A stretch of 9,801 bases of DNA, taken from contig CAZBBC010000161.1 of the NCBI GenBank assembly GCA_964489835.1, positions 1-9,801 of the forward strand, written 5' to 3'. The notes beneath the pieces are model-generated. The model saw only the letters and a program-made list of their open reading frames with translations, was not told the origin of the DNA and did no database searches. A program made the translations under genes and the position numbers. The DNA is from CAZBBC01 sp964489835. GTDB taxonomy: Bacteria; Calditrichota; Calditrichia; JAJRVZ01. Shown in pieces: positions 1-7,542 of the stretch (its first letter is position 1; each line of letters starts with the position of its first letter).

Positions 1-408
1 AAATGTGATTTAGGCGTTCACTTGTTTCAGTGTGACTGGTGGAAAGCCGGACTGGACCAGTATAATGCAATCTTCGAAATGCCGGACGACCATGCCGGGG
101 AAATGGAAACATCTGTCGCTTTGACCCTGTATCCGGAACTGGTGGAAATGGAAAATGCCGGTCCGATTACTGTTCCGCCCTTCCGATTTGAGGCTTTGCG
201 TGAAGGTTGGGTCAAAACAAGCCGGAATTTTGCCCGGCTGAATAAGCATTGCGCAACAGGTGATCCATCCAAGGCCACGGCTGAAAAAGGAGAAAAATAC
301 CTTACACTGGTGATTAACCGGATCAGTCAGTTTCTGATTGAATTAGCAGAATCACCGCTGGATGATTTTTTCCCGCATCAGCCTGATCTTAAAAAATCTG
401 ATGAATAG
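1..408 (+). CDS. Creatininase-family (creatinine amidohydrolase-like) protein, C-terminal part
   Basis: The frame is open from the first base of the window and ends at TAG 406-408, so the N-terminus is missing; 135 codons are visible. Family (PF02633): metal-dependent cytoplasmic amidohydrolases that cleave cyclic amides or related C-N bonds, e.g. creatininase and riboflavin/mycofactocin pathway members. The visible part has the family's C-terminal signature DDHAGEMETS (window residues 29-38). Its His31 should match the catalytic His after the Trp/Glu segment of creatininase, followed by a YPELVEM helix and the late GDPSKATAEKG segment (about residues 86-96), which is typical of the family end. 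The N-terminal metal-ligand motifs and the NGHGGN-type loop lie outside the window. A TTG at 22 could act as a start but would cut the fold, so a longer gene is preferred. The substrate cannot be told; creatinine itself is unlikely to be provable from this fragment. The family call is fairly secure. Confidence 0.77.
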   Translation, partial: KCDLGVHLFQCDWWKAGLDQYNAIFEMPDDHAGEMETSVALTLYPELVEMENAGPITVPPFRFEALREGWVKTSRNFARLNKHCATGDPSKATAEKGEKYLTLVINRISQFLIELAESPLDDFFPHQPDLKKSDE

Positions 409-478
409 TTCCCGGTGGGTGGATTTCATCTACCCCCTAAAGCGGGATCAACGACGCGACGAACACAAAGTAAATGGG

Positions 479-587
479 TCCACGAATTACACGAATTTTC
501 ACTAATTGAAAATATAATAACTGAATATTAATACCTTCAACTAGTAATACCTTTAAAAAATTCGTGATAATTCGTGTAATTCGTGGA
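479..587. repeat. Mirror-symmetric inverted repeat of CACGAATT/AATTCGTG units
   Basis: The left arm (479-507) and right arm (559-587) are reverse complements at 27 of 29 positions, separated by 51 A+T-rich bases. Each arm is itself a tandem array. CACGAATT-type words start at 481, 490 and 500 (the last is CACTAATT), and AATTCGTG words start at 559, 569 and 578, so the 9/10-nt spacing is mirrored about the centre. The transcript could fold into a long stem. There is no T-tract after the right arm, so it is not a standard intrinsic terminator. From memory, AATTCGTG-word repeats of this type occur dispersed in intergenic DNA of various environmental bacteria; copy number in this genome cannot be seen here. 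Confidence 0.9.
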
Positions 588-665
588 AAAAAATCTTTGC
601 TTTGTTATGTTGGAAAAATTATCCAGGTTAAAAAATAGAAATTATAAATCAAACAACTTTAAAAA

Positions 666-671
666 AAGGAG
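666..671 (+). promoter_or_regulatory. Ribosome-binding site of the esterase gene
   Basis: AAGGAG lies 5 nt before the ATG at 677. This supports that start and agrees with the lipoprotein signal peptide that begins there. Confidence 0.75.
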
Positions 672-676
672 CTACG

Positions 677-2668
677 ATGAGAATCTTCAAGCAGATTTTT
701 TTACCGATTTTAATAATTTCGATATTGGGCGGATGTACATCTTACAACGGACCGGCAAAAAATATCAAATTAATTACCCTGTTTAGTGACAATATGGTTT
801 TACAACGCGATATGGTCCTACCCGTTTGGGGAACGGCAAATGAGGGTGGAGAGGTTACCGTCAAAATAAACAATCAGGTTAAAACGACAACTGTCCGGGA
901 TAATGGGAAGTGGAAGGTTTTATTAGATAAAATGTCGGCAGGTGGGCCCTATGAGATGAGTATCATTGGGGAAACTACCATTACTTTTAAGAATGTCATG
1001 ATCGGGGAACTATGGATTTGCTCAGGGCAATCTAATATGGAAATGGCTGTAGATGGATGGGGTAAGGTTGACAATTACGCAGAGGAGGTCGCCAATGCCA
1101 ACTATCCAAATATACGATTGTTTCAGGTCAAGCACACGGCAAGTACTATACTTTTGGATACAATAAATTGTCCGGGGTGGGAGGTATGTAGTCCTAAAAC
1201 GATTCCACCCTTTTCAGCGGTGGCATACTTTTTTGGTAGGAGAATACATAAAGATTTAAACATACCCATAGGTCTGATTCACACCTCATGGGGTGGTACA
1301 CCGGCGGAAGCGTGGACAAGTGCTGAGTCTTTAAAAAAGATGTCTGACTTTAAAGACGAAGTTGAATTGATTGAGAAAACTAAGACAGAGAACCGGCAAA
1401 CGATGGATGAGTATCGTGCAGAATTAAAAAAGTGGGAAGACAGTATCAGGCCGGGAGATGCGGGATTTAAAAACGGTCAACCCATCTGGCATACCCCGGA
1501 TCTAGATCTATCCGATTGGAAGGTAATGGAACAACCCACAAGATGGGAGAACGCCGGTTACCCGAATTTGGATGGTATTATGTGGTTCAGAAAGGAAATA
1601 AATCTTCCACCATCCATGGTTGGCGCAGACTTAATGCTGCATCTTGGACCGGTTAATGACATTGATATTACCTGGTTTAATGGTGTCAAAGTTGGGAGCA
1701 TACGTGATGCGAACATGCCCAGAGATTATAAAATTCCGGCGGCCTATGTAAAAGCAGGAAAAAACGTCATCGTTGTTAATGTTCAGGATATTGGATATAG
1801 TGGTGGTTTGTGGGGTAAAACAGATCAATTGTTTATCGAGAATAATAAAGGTAAAAAGATATCCCTGGCCGGTGAGTGGTTATGTAAGATCGGTTTTGAT
1901 ACAAAAATTCTGGGACCCAAGCCACAATCTCCTGAGGATCCAAATCGACCGACTGTTTTGTTTAATGCGATGATAAATCCTCTTATACCTTATGCTATAC
2001 GCGGTGCCATCTGGTATCAGGGTGAAAGCAATGCCGGCAGAGCCTACCAATACCAAACACTTTTTCCAACAATGATTAAAGATTGGCGGGCACAATGGGA
2101 TCAGGGTGATTTTTATTTTCTGTTTGTTCAACTGGCTAATTTTAAGCCGTTACAAACCGAACCCCAGGATGATGACTGGGCAGAACTGCGCGAGGCGCAA
2201 TTAATGACACTCTCATTACCCAACACCGGTATGGCTTCGGCTATAGATATCGGTGATGCAGATGATATCCATCCAAAAAATAAACAGGAAGTAGGACGAC
2301 GATTAGCATTGAATGCACTTCATCTGGTCTACGGTAAAAATATCGTTTATTCCGGGCCAATCTATAAATCGATGAAAATTGAAGGAAATAAGATTCGATT
2401 GAGTTTTGCTCATATTGGCCAAGGCTTGGTGGCTAAAAACGGTAAAGTTGTAAAAGGATTTGCTATTGCCGGGAATGATAAAAAATTTGTCTGGGCCAAT
2501 GCTGAGATAGACGGTGAAACAATCGTTGTATCTAAACCCGGGCTTGAAAAACCGGTAGCGGTGAGATATGCCTGGGCAGCAAACCCCATTGGCAACTTAT
2601 ATAATAAAGACGGCTTGCCTGCTTCACCTTTTAGAACTGATTCCTGGAAAGGAATTACACAGAATTAG
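677..2668 (+). CDS. Sialate O-acetylesterase-like SGNH esterase, lipoprotein
   Basis: A 663-residue carbohydrate esterase of the SASA/sialate O-acetylesterase type (PF03629), expected to remove O-acetyl groups from sialic acid or other acetylated sugars outside the cytoplasm. Residues 1-20 form a lipoprotein signal ending in lipobox LGGC with Cys20. Residues about 28-105 are a beta-rich N-terminal domain (FSDNMVLQRD). SGNH blocks follow: GELWICSGQSNMEM with nucleophile Ser119, IHTSWGGTPAEAW (201-213), AIWYQGESNAG (444-454) and DADDIHP (527-533), where Asp530/His532 are the likely catalytic acid/base pair. Between blocks, about 270-405, sits a beta-galactosidase-type jelly-roll (LDGIMWFRKEINLP, ITWFNGVKVGS), probably a sugar-binding insert. 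A C-terminal beta domain follows residue 550. Length fits the long bacterial members. The catalytic set looks intact. Acetylated plant glycans such as xylan or pectin are equally possible substrates, so no symbol is given. Confidence 0.92.
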   Translation: MRIFKQIFLPILIISILGGCTSYNGPAKNIKLITLFSDNMVLQRDMVLPVWGTANEGGEVTVKINNQVKTTTVRDNGKWKVLLDKMSAGGPYEMSIIGETTITFKNVMIGELWICSGQSNMEMAVDGWGKVDNYAEEVANANYPNIRLFQVKHTASTILLDTINCPGWEVCSPKTIPPFSAVAYFFGRRIHKDLNIPIGLIHTSWGGTPAEAWTSAESLKKMSDFKDEVELIEKTKTENRQTMDEYRAELKKWEDSIRPGDAGFKNGQPIWHTPDLDLSDWKVMEQPTRWENAGYPNLDGIMWFRKEINLPPSMVGADLMLHLGPVNDIDITWFNGVKVGSIRDANMPRDYKIPAAYVKAGKNVIVVNVQDIGYSGGLWGKTDQLFIENNKGKKISLAGEWLCKIGFDTKILGPKPQSPEDPNRPTVLFNAMINPLIPYAIRGAIWYQGESNAGRAYQYQTLFPTMIKDWRAQWDQGDFYFLFVQLANFKPLQTEPQDDDWAELREAQLMTLSLPNTGMASAIDIGDADDIHPKNKQEVGRRLALNALHLVYGKNIVYSGPIYKSMKIEGNKIRLSFAHIGQGLVAKNGKVVKGFAIAGNDKKFVWANAEIDGETIVVSKPGLEKPVAVRYAWAANPIGNLYNKDGLPASPFRTDSWKGITQN

Positions 2669-2677
2669 TAATGATGA

Positions 2678-2707
2678 ATATACAGCAAAAATCGTTTTGC
2701 TGTATAT
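2678..2707 (+). terminator. Perfect 13-bp hairpin after the esterase gene
   Basis: Arms 2678-2690 and 2695-2707 pair perfectly (ATATACAGCAAAA with its complement) around the tetraloop ATCG. It starts 10 bases after the esterase stop. No T-run follows the stem, so it is not a textbook intrinsic terminator; it may protect the mRNA 3' end or terminate weakly. On the minus strand the stem is likewise not followed by a U-tract. Confidence 0.55.
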
Positions 2708-2725
2708 GTGGAAATACAGAAATGA

Positions 2726-2761
2726 TTTACAATTATCTCGGTCTGAAGAATGAATTGTAAA
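2726..2761. repeat. Perfect 9-bp inverted repeat before the six-hairpin gene
   Basis: TTTACAATT (2726-2734) and AATTGTAAA (2753-2761) are perfect reverse complements separated by 18 bases. The site lies 21 bases upstream of the ATG at 2782, close to where an operator or 5'-UTR stem would be. It may instead be chance in A+T-rich DNA; no transcription factor can be named. Confidence 0.35.
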
Positions 2762-2781
2762 ATCAGAGAGCAAGAAATCGC

Positions 2782-3960
2782 ATGAAATATTTCGCTTTAC
2801 CGTTTTGTATTTTTTTGGTCTTGTTTAATGAAGATCATAAATTCCATGATGCTGTCTTGTGGTTGGAGAAAGAAGCGCATCGCCTTATCCGGGCCTCCAG
2901 GCGAACGATGGATGATGGCAATGCTGCTTTCCCTCCTCAGGTCGGCATTGGATATGAGGCCTTCTGGCTGCGGGACTACGCCTACATGCTTGAAGGATCT
3001 GTCCATTCATTTTCAGATAAGGAACTTTGCGATGCCTGCAATCTTTTTATTCGAAGTATACGTTCGGATGGGGCCGGGGTAGATTGTGTAAAATTTGATG
3101 GGACACCGATCTATAAGCCTGGCTTTGGAACGATGGGTAAGAATCCGGTTGCGGACGGCTCACAATTTACTGTGGATATTGCCTGGCATACCTATCAGAA
3201 AACAAAAGACAGGAATCTGCTTACTTCTATTATTGACCCTCTTGTAAGTACTCTGCAGGCGACGCCACGCAATCCCGAAACACATCTTGTCCACATTATC
3301 CCGGGTGATGCACAGGAGCGTTGTCCCTATGGTTTTACCGATACGATCGGCAAGCAAGGTGACCTCTTGTTTTGCTCTCTTCTATATGTTCAGGCCAGCC
3401 GTCAACTTGCTGACCTTTTAAAGGTGTTGGGTAGGGAAAATGAATCTGAAGAGTGGAAGATGGAAAGTAAGATTATAACAGAGAATATATCTACAGCCTT
3501 TTGGGATTCAAAACTAGGATTATTTCGAGCTGCTACAGTCCGCTGTAAAGAGCCTGATATCTGGGGTTCGGCTTTTGCTGTTTATCTGGGTGTTGCTGAT
3601 CATGAGCAGGAAAAATCGATAGCTTCTTACTTCCAAAAAAATTATGCGTCAATTGTTAAAAACGGTCAAATCCGCCATTTACCTGGTGGTGTCTACTGGG
3701 AACAGTCAGTTTGTAAACGCGATACTTATCAGAACGGTGCTTTCTGGGGCACACCCACGGGTTGGTTTGTTTATACGCTTGACCTGGTAGACCCAAAGCT
3801 TGCAGACCAAACAGTGATTGATATGGTAAATGATTATAAAAAATACGGTGCAAGCGAATGGATATCCGATACAGAATATAAACTACCCAATTATCTGGCC
3901 AGTACTTCTTTGCCGTTGGCCGGAATCCGGGCCATGATTAAACGCAGAAAGAGATCCTGA
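2782..3960 (+). CDS. Six-hairpin glycosidase-like protein, probably exported
   Basis: A 392-residue protein that resembles the (alpha/alpha)6 six-hairpin glycosidase superfamily. Recognisable segments are YEAFWLRDYAYMLEG (58-72), DGSQFTVDIAWHTY (125-138), YGFTDTIGKQGDLLFCSLLY (183-202), CKEPDIWGSAFAVYLG (255-270), GQIRHLPGGVYWE (295-307) and YQNGAFWGTPTGWFVYTLDL (316-335). Repeating Trp/Tyr/Asp-rich loops at the tops of helices form the substrate cleft in such folds. Candidate general acid/base residues are Asp65, Asp126, Asp187 and Glu307; I cannot choose between them. The N-terminus (MKYFALPFCIFLVLF) is a short hydrophobic stretch consistent with a signal peptide, but no clear cleavage site follows. 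The ribosome-binding site is weak (AGAGAGCAAGAA). It follows the esterase by 113 bases and the next gene starts 171 bases later. Substrate and family number are not assignable from sequence alone; a glycan-degrading role is inferred from fold and neighbours. Confidence 0.7.
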   Translation: MKYFALPFCIFLVLFNEDHKFHDAVLWLEKEAHRLIRASRRTMDDGNAAFPPQVGIGYEAFWLRDYAYMLEGSVHSFSDKELCDACNLFIRSIRSDGAGVDCVKFDGTPIYKPGFGTMGKNPVADGSQFTVDIAWHTYQKTKDRNLLTSIIDPLVSTLQATPRNPETHLVHIIPGDAQERCPYGFTDTIGKQGDLLFCSLLYVQASRQLADLLKVLGRENESEEWKMESKIITENISTAFWDSKLGLFRAATVRCKEPDIWGSAFAVYLGVADHEQEKSIASYFQKNYASIVKNGQIRHLPGGVYWEQSVCKRDTYQNGAFWGTPTGWFVYTLDLVDPKLADQTVIDMVNDYKKYGASEWISDTEYKLPNYLASTSLPLAGIRAMIKRRKRS

Positions 3961-3983
3961 TATATTGAACTACTCTAAAAAGC

Positions 3984-4097
3984 AATTAATAATTAATAAT
4001 TTAGAATTAAAAATTTGGAGCAAGAAGTAAAAGACGTCAAGAAGTTGGCTTTATTTTCATTCTTAATTCATAATTGTTGTGTGTTCTCTGTGGTTAT
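3984..4097. repeat. A+T-rich imperfect inverted repeat ending in CTCTGTGGTTAT
   Basis: The left part (about 3984-4014, AATTAATAATTAATAATTTA type) is imperfectly complementary to the right part (about 4053-4077, with CATTCTTAATTCATAATT). Between them CAAGAAGT occurs twice, at 4021-4028 and 4038-4045. The block ends with CTCTGTGGTTAT (4086-4097), which recurs exactly at 9616-9627. This is repeat-type intergenic DNA, and it is why the upstream extension of the following gene should not be trusted as coding. Confidence 0.55.
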
Positions 4098-4121
4098 TTT
4101 TGACACTACCTTTAATTACAT

Positions 4122-4127
4122 AAGGAG
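4122..4127 (+). promoter_or_regulatory. Ribosome-binding site that fixes the start at 4132
   Basis: AAGGAG lies 4 nt before ATG 4132. The frame is open back to a TTG at 4015. That longer version would place 39 residues encoded by repeat DNA in front of a good signal peptide, so the ATG with this site is preferred. Confidence 0.75.
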
Positions 4128-4131
4128 AAAT

Positions 4132-6393
4132 ATGTTTAGGGCTGTACTGATTTTTGTTCTTTTTTCCATTGTAACTATTCGGGCAGATGATGATACAATT
4201 GGATATCAACTCCCTGATAACGTTATGCCTACATTGGGATGTTGGTTCTGGTCAGAAGTAGTGTTCGAGCCCGAAGGTTATAAGCCATTTATCGATCAGG
4301 TCCACCTTCACTCCCCTTACAATCTTCTAACAACGAGTCTTAGAGCTCCTGAAAAAGAAGTGACAGACGAGGACGTACACGCTCAAATTAAAGCGGCCGC
4401 AATATATGCACAAAAACAGGGCATTCCTATGGTTATGGATCTTGATGTGAGGTTGGCACGGCGGGCGTTTGAGGCAAGATATCCTGATGAGTTACAGGAA
4501 ATGTTGCTCCTTCAGGAGGTTGAACTTTCCGTGAAAAATTATGGGGAGATAGTGGTGCGCAGTTTTGATCTCAATGACCATTATACACACCGAACTACCC
4601 ACTATATTCCGCTTCACAGTTCGCTTCTACGCGTTTATTCTTACATTCGTGATTCCAATGGAATTAACCTGCTGACCCTGAAAGATATTACAAGAGAATG
4701 TATACTGGTATCTGCCTCGAAAGATTCTGTTCACGTCAGAATTCCTGGAGATAAAAAAAAGATCAACCGACATGCCTTAGTAATGGTTTCATTCACCCAC
4801 CTGACACCAGATGTATTTGCTCCACATATAATAGAATTTCAGCGTAAAATTATAAATCAATATTCCGATGTCCCGTTAGCCGGGGTGTGCAAAGATGAGT
4901 GGGGATTTCCTCCCAGTTTTGATGGGAATCCGGCAAAAAATCAATTCTGGTATTCTAAACACCGTGCCATAGCTTATGCAAAGAGGACAGAAGGACGCGA
5001 TCTTCTAGAAGACTGTTTACTTATGCATTTGGGTATAAATGGGAGAGAAGATGAACGTCGCATGGCTATTAATCATTTTATGGAGATGTCCTTACAGCGA
5101 AATGGTGAACTGGAAGATGATTTCTATCACACGGTAAAGGAAGTTTTCGGTTCCAATGCTGTCGTGGCAACGCATCCTACCTGGTGGCCTTATCCGGATT
5201 TGCGCGAGTTTAAAAAAAATGGGCTTGATTGGTGGATTGCAACAAGGGATTGGGCACAAACAGATGAATTGACTCCTTTTGCTGTGCGTTCGGCGCTTGC
5301 AAAAAAATGGTCAAGTCCGGTTTGGTATAACATGTATTATTCAAAACATATAGCCGATTATGAACGATCAATATGGAGCTACGTTCTTGGCGGTGGCAGA
5401 ATCAATTATCACCCGCCCTATCCCGTTAAAAATCCTGATAAACTCAGAAATGAACTTTTACGCGGAAATCTCATGCGTGCAGAGAGTCGTGTTCGATTAT
5501 TAAACTATATTAGCCAAAGTCCCCTGGATTGTCCGGTGGCGGTAATCTTTGGACATACTTGTGCGATGAACTGGGCCGGTCCGGCCTATAATGATGTCGG
5601 GATGGAAGTTGCAGATAAATTCTGGCGTGAAGGGATTCCTGCGGATTTGATTCCTAGTAGTGAGATTGAGAATAAAAATTTGTACATCAATGAAGATGGT
5701 TGGATTTGTTACGGAGCACAACGCTATACCGCTGTTCTCCTCTACCATCCTGAATTTGAGAAATCTTCAACGGGCACGTTTTTCAATAAAGCTGCCAAAG
5801 GACCAACCAGACTTTTCCGGGTTGGGGACTGGACGCAGGATTTTAACGGGCGGGTTTTTGATGGCCATGCAGCTCTGCCCCAATCCATGGCAGATTATTC
5901 CGATTCAACATCGGTAGCAACAAAGATATGTAGAATTTTGGGCATGCAAAATATTGAGCCACAGTCCTCAGCTACAGACAGTTTGAAAGGCTTTAATCAT
6001 GTCTCCAGTTCTCCTCCCACTACTGGATTCTGCCGTCTTATTGACGGTACAATTATCCAGATTGCTGGGACAGATAATGTTACAGGTGATCCCATTCAAT
6101 CCAATATTATAATCAGTGATTATGAGGTTAGTTTCGACGCCATTGGAGTGGCAGCTATTCGACTTGATGATGAAGGTCGTGTAGAAGCTCTGGCAGCCGG
6201 AGGATTAAAATATTTTAAAGTGCAGGATTTTGAAATTTCCTTGGATAAAAGGATTGATATAGCGCTTTGGAAAGACAGAAAGGGCAAGTGGCGCGGTATT
6301 CTACAAGGCTGGCGTGGCGCTATACCAGCATCATTGCTGGCCATCACTCACGATTGGACACACCTTGATATCCCGGTTCCACTCATAGAATAA
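4132..6393 (+). CDS. Secreted GH42/GH-A-like putative glycoside hydrolase, family unassigned
   Basis: A 753-residue protein starting at ATG 4132. Residues 1-18 are a signal peptide (MFRAVLIFVLFSIVTIRA, likely cut before Asp19). Residues about 20-450 look like a TIM barrel: GCWFWSEVVFEP near the start, a strand-like GIPMVMDLDVRLARRAF, then PLAGVCKDEWGFPPSF, where Glu256 after Asp255 is a plausible acid/base, VATHPTWWPYPD, and DWAQTDELTPF with Glu379 as a second acidic candidate. SYVLGGGRINYHPPYP follows. From about 465, CPVAVIFGHTCAMNWAGPAY and GIPADLIPSSEI resemble the flavodoxin-like domain that follows the barrel in GH42 beta-galactosidases. The last 150 residues are beta-rich. These assignments are by pattern only; I recognise no standard GH family, and the catalytic residues are guesses. 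It sits between two other probable glycan enzymes, which supports a polysaccharide-degrading role in the periplasm or outside the cell. Confidence 0.68.
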   Translation: MFRAVLIFVLFSIVTIRADDDTIGYQLPDNVMPTLGCWFWSEVVFEPEGYKPFIDQVHLHSPYNLLTTSLRAPEKEVTDEDVHAQIKAAAIYAQKQGIPMVMDLDVRLARRAFEARYPDELQEMLLLQEVELSVKNYGEIVVRSFDLNDHYTHRTTHYIPLHSSLLRVYSYIRDSNGINLLTLKDITRECILVSASKDSVHVRIPGDKKKINRHALVMVSFTHLTPDVFAPHIIEFQRKIINQYSDVPLAGVCKDEWGFPPSFDGNPAKNQFWYSKHRAIAYAKRTEGRDLLEDCLLMHLGINGREDERRMAINHFMEMSLQRNGELEDDFYHTVKEVFGSNAVVATHPTWWPYPDLREFKKNGLDWWIATRDWAQTDELTPFAVRSALAKKWSSPVWYNMYYSKHIADYERSIWSYVLGGGRINYHPPYPVKNPDKLRNELLRGNLMRAESRVRLLNYISQSPLDCPVAVIFGHTCAMNWAGPAYNDVGMEVADKFWREGIPADLIPSSEIENKNLYINEDGWICYGAQRYTAVLLYHPEFEKSSTGTFFNKAAKGPTRLFRVGDWTQDFNGRVFDGHAALPQSMADYSDSTSVATKICRILGMQNIEPQSSATDSLKGFNHVSSSPPTTGFCRLIDGTIIQIAGTDNVTGDPIQSNIIISDYEVSFDAIGVAAIRLDDEGRVEALAAGGLKYFKVQDFEISLDKRIDIALWKDRKGKWRGILQGWRGAIPASLLAITHDWTHLDIPVPLIE

Positions 6394-6581
6394 TATTTTT
6401 AATAATATAGTGATATAGAATTATCAATTATTACCCACTATTGACATTATTTGGACCGGGATTTGCAAAAGAGAAAAAACAACAGAAGATTTATCCGGCA
6501 ATTAGAGTTAATTGAGGTTAGAATAACATCCGGGAGTGTCAATGATTATTTTTCTTAATTTATTGGGAAGGGTTAAAGAAT
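6394..6581. other. Intergenic gap, no assignable element
   Basis: These 188 A+T-rich bases hold no convincing gene or hairpin. A TTGACATTA word at 6441-6449 resembles words upstream of the genes at 4132 and 7718, but no matching -10 box is placed at promoter spacing. Confidence 0.5.
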
Positions 6582-7394
6582 ATGTTAGTGAATAAACAAA
6601 AAAAGATATTACTGGTGCTGATCACTTTATTCCTTTTAGGCCTAATGGGATGTCAGTCTGAAGTGATTAATGTACTCATTCTAAGTGGAAAAAATAATCA
6701 TAACTGGCAGCTAACAACCCCAGTCATTCAAAATATTCTGGAAGGAAGTGGCCAATTTAAGGTCATGGTTACAAATAATCCCGAAAATATTGATCCAAGT
6801 AAGTTAAATCAATATGATGTAATACTTAGCAATTGGAATGACTGGCCTGAGGTTACCGGACATCGCTGGAATCCGGATTTGGAGAAAGCCTTTTTAAATT
6901 TCGTTGCCGGTGGAAAAGGCCTTGTGGTTGTTCATGCCGGGAGTTCTGCCCTTCAGGACTGGCCGGAGTTTCAGCAAATTGCCGGAGGAACCTGGGAACT
7001 AGGTGTTACGGGACATGGGCCAATTCACACTTTTAAGGTGAATATTGATGATATAAATCATCCTGTAATGAAAGGATTAAAAGATTTTTATATAATAGAT
7101 GAACTTTGGCATCGCACAAAATTTCAACCAGATATAGATGTAATAGGCAGCGCCTATTCCTCCCCTGAGAAAAAAGGAACAGGCGAGAATGAACCGGTTG
7201 TGATTACTACACATTATGGAAAAGGACGTGGTTTTTATTGTGTACTTGGCCATAATGAAGCGACCATGCGGAATTATGCCTGGAAAACGCTGTTATTAAG
7301 AGGAACTGAATGGGCAGCAACAGGAGATGTAACCATTCCAGCCCAAGAACCGTGGCCGGTTAATGCTGAACTTGCTGAAACGCAAAGTAAATAG
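6582..7394 (+). CDS. ThuA-like domain lipoprotein
   Basis: A 270-residue protein with a ThuA (trehalose-utilisation) domain, PF06283, a class-I glutamine-amidotransferase-like alpha/beta fold. Family function is poorly defined: members occur in sugar catabolic clusters and are often fused to sugar-binding or Gfo/Idh/MocA modules. Residues 1-24 form a lipoprotein signal with lipobox LMGC, Cys24. The domain runs from INVLILSGKNNHNW (29-42) through YDVILSNWNDWP (78-89), GKGLVVVHAGSSAL (111-124), INHPVMKGLKDF (158-169), DELWHR (173-178), VITTHYGKGRGFYCVLGHN (207-225) to RNYAWKTLLLRGTEWAATGD. DELWHR and LGHN are typical ThuA positions. The domain looks full length. GGGAAGGG at 6565-6572 gives a ribosome-binding site 9 nt before the ATG. 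Membrane attachment next to a GH109-type enzyme suggests an accessory role in glycan processing; enzymatic activity is not shown. Confidence 0.9.
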   Translation: MLVNKQKKILLVLITLFLLGLMGCQSEVINVLILSGKNNHNWQLTTPVIQNILEGSGQFKVMVTNNPENIDPSKLNQYDVILSNWNDWPEVTGHRWNPDLEKAFLNFVAGGKGLVVVHAGSSALQDWPEFQQIAGGTWELGVTGHGPIHTFKVNIDDINHPVMKGLKDFYIIDELWHRTKFQPDIDVIGSAYSSPEKKGTGENEPVVITTHYGKGRGFYCVLGHNEATMRNYAWKTLLLRGTEWAATGDVTIPAQEPWPVNAELAETQSK

Positions 7395-7455
7395 TAAGAA
7401 ATTTCAAATATTTGTAATATTGATAAAAACAATAGAGAGCTAATAAAAAATACAA

Positions 7456-7529
7456 AATAAATGATACAAAATATTTTTATTAATCCTATAAAGTTAGTGT
7501 TTCCCTTCTTGTATTTTGTATTATTTATT
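7456..7529. repeat. A+T-rich inverted repeat with ATACAAAATA words
   Basis: AATAAATGATACAAAATA (7456-7473) and TATTTTGTATTATTTATT (7512-7529) are reverse complements at 17 of 18 positions, with a 38-base spacer. It starts about 60 bases after the ThuA gene stop. It could form a stem in the 3' region of that transcript. The right arm is not followed by a clean T-run. Confidence 0.7.
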
Positions 7530-7542
7530 TATTATTATCTTC

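Larger units (their letters stand above)
409..676. other. Intergenic gap carrying a long inverted repeat
   Basis: This 268-base gap separates the creatininase-like gene from the esterase gene. It opens with a short G+C-rich stretch (409-470) and then turns strongly A+T-rich. The main structure is the inverted repeat at 479-587, listed separately. An ATG-led frame starting inside the right arm at 583 runs into the esterase gene in another frame. It has no ribosome-binding site and reads as low-complexity Asn/Lys/Phe-rich sequence, so it was not called. No clear sigma-70 or Bacteroidota TAnnTTTG promoter could be assigned. Confidence 0.6.

Noticed and set aside
10..278. Minus-strand frames opposite the creatininase-like gene, and similar antisense frames opposite the other genes
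   Set aside because: They are shadows of well-supported + strand genes, with no recognisable protein motifs or ribosome-binding sites.
583..786. 67-codon frame overlapping the start of the esterase gene
   Set aside because: It begins inside the right arm of an inverted repeat, has no ribosome-binding site, is low complexity, and overlaps the strongly supported esterase frame.
4015..4131. N-terminal extension of the GH42-like gene from a TTG at 4015
   Set aside because: It lies in A+T-rich inverted-repeat DNA, has no ribosome-binding site, and would put 39 residues in front of a good signal peptide that has its own AAGGAG.
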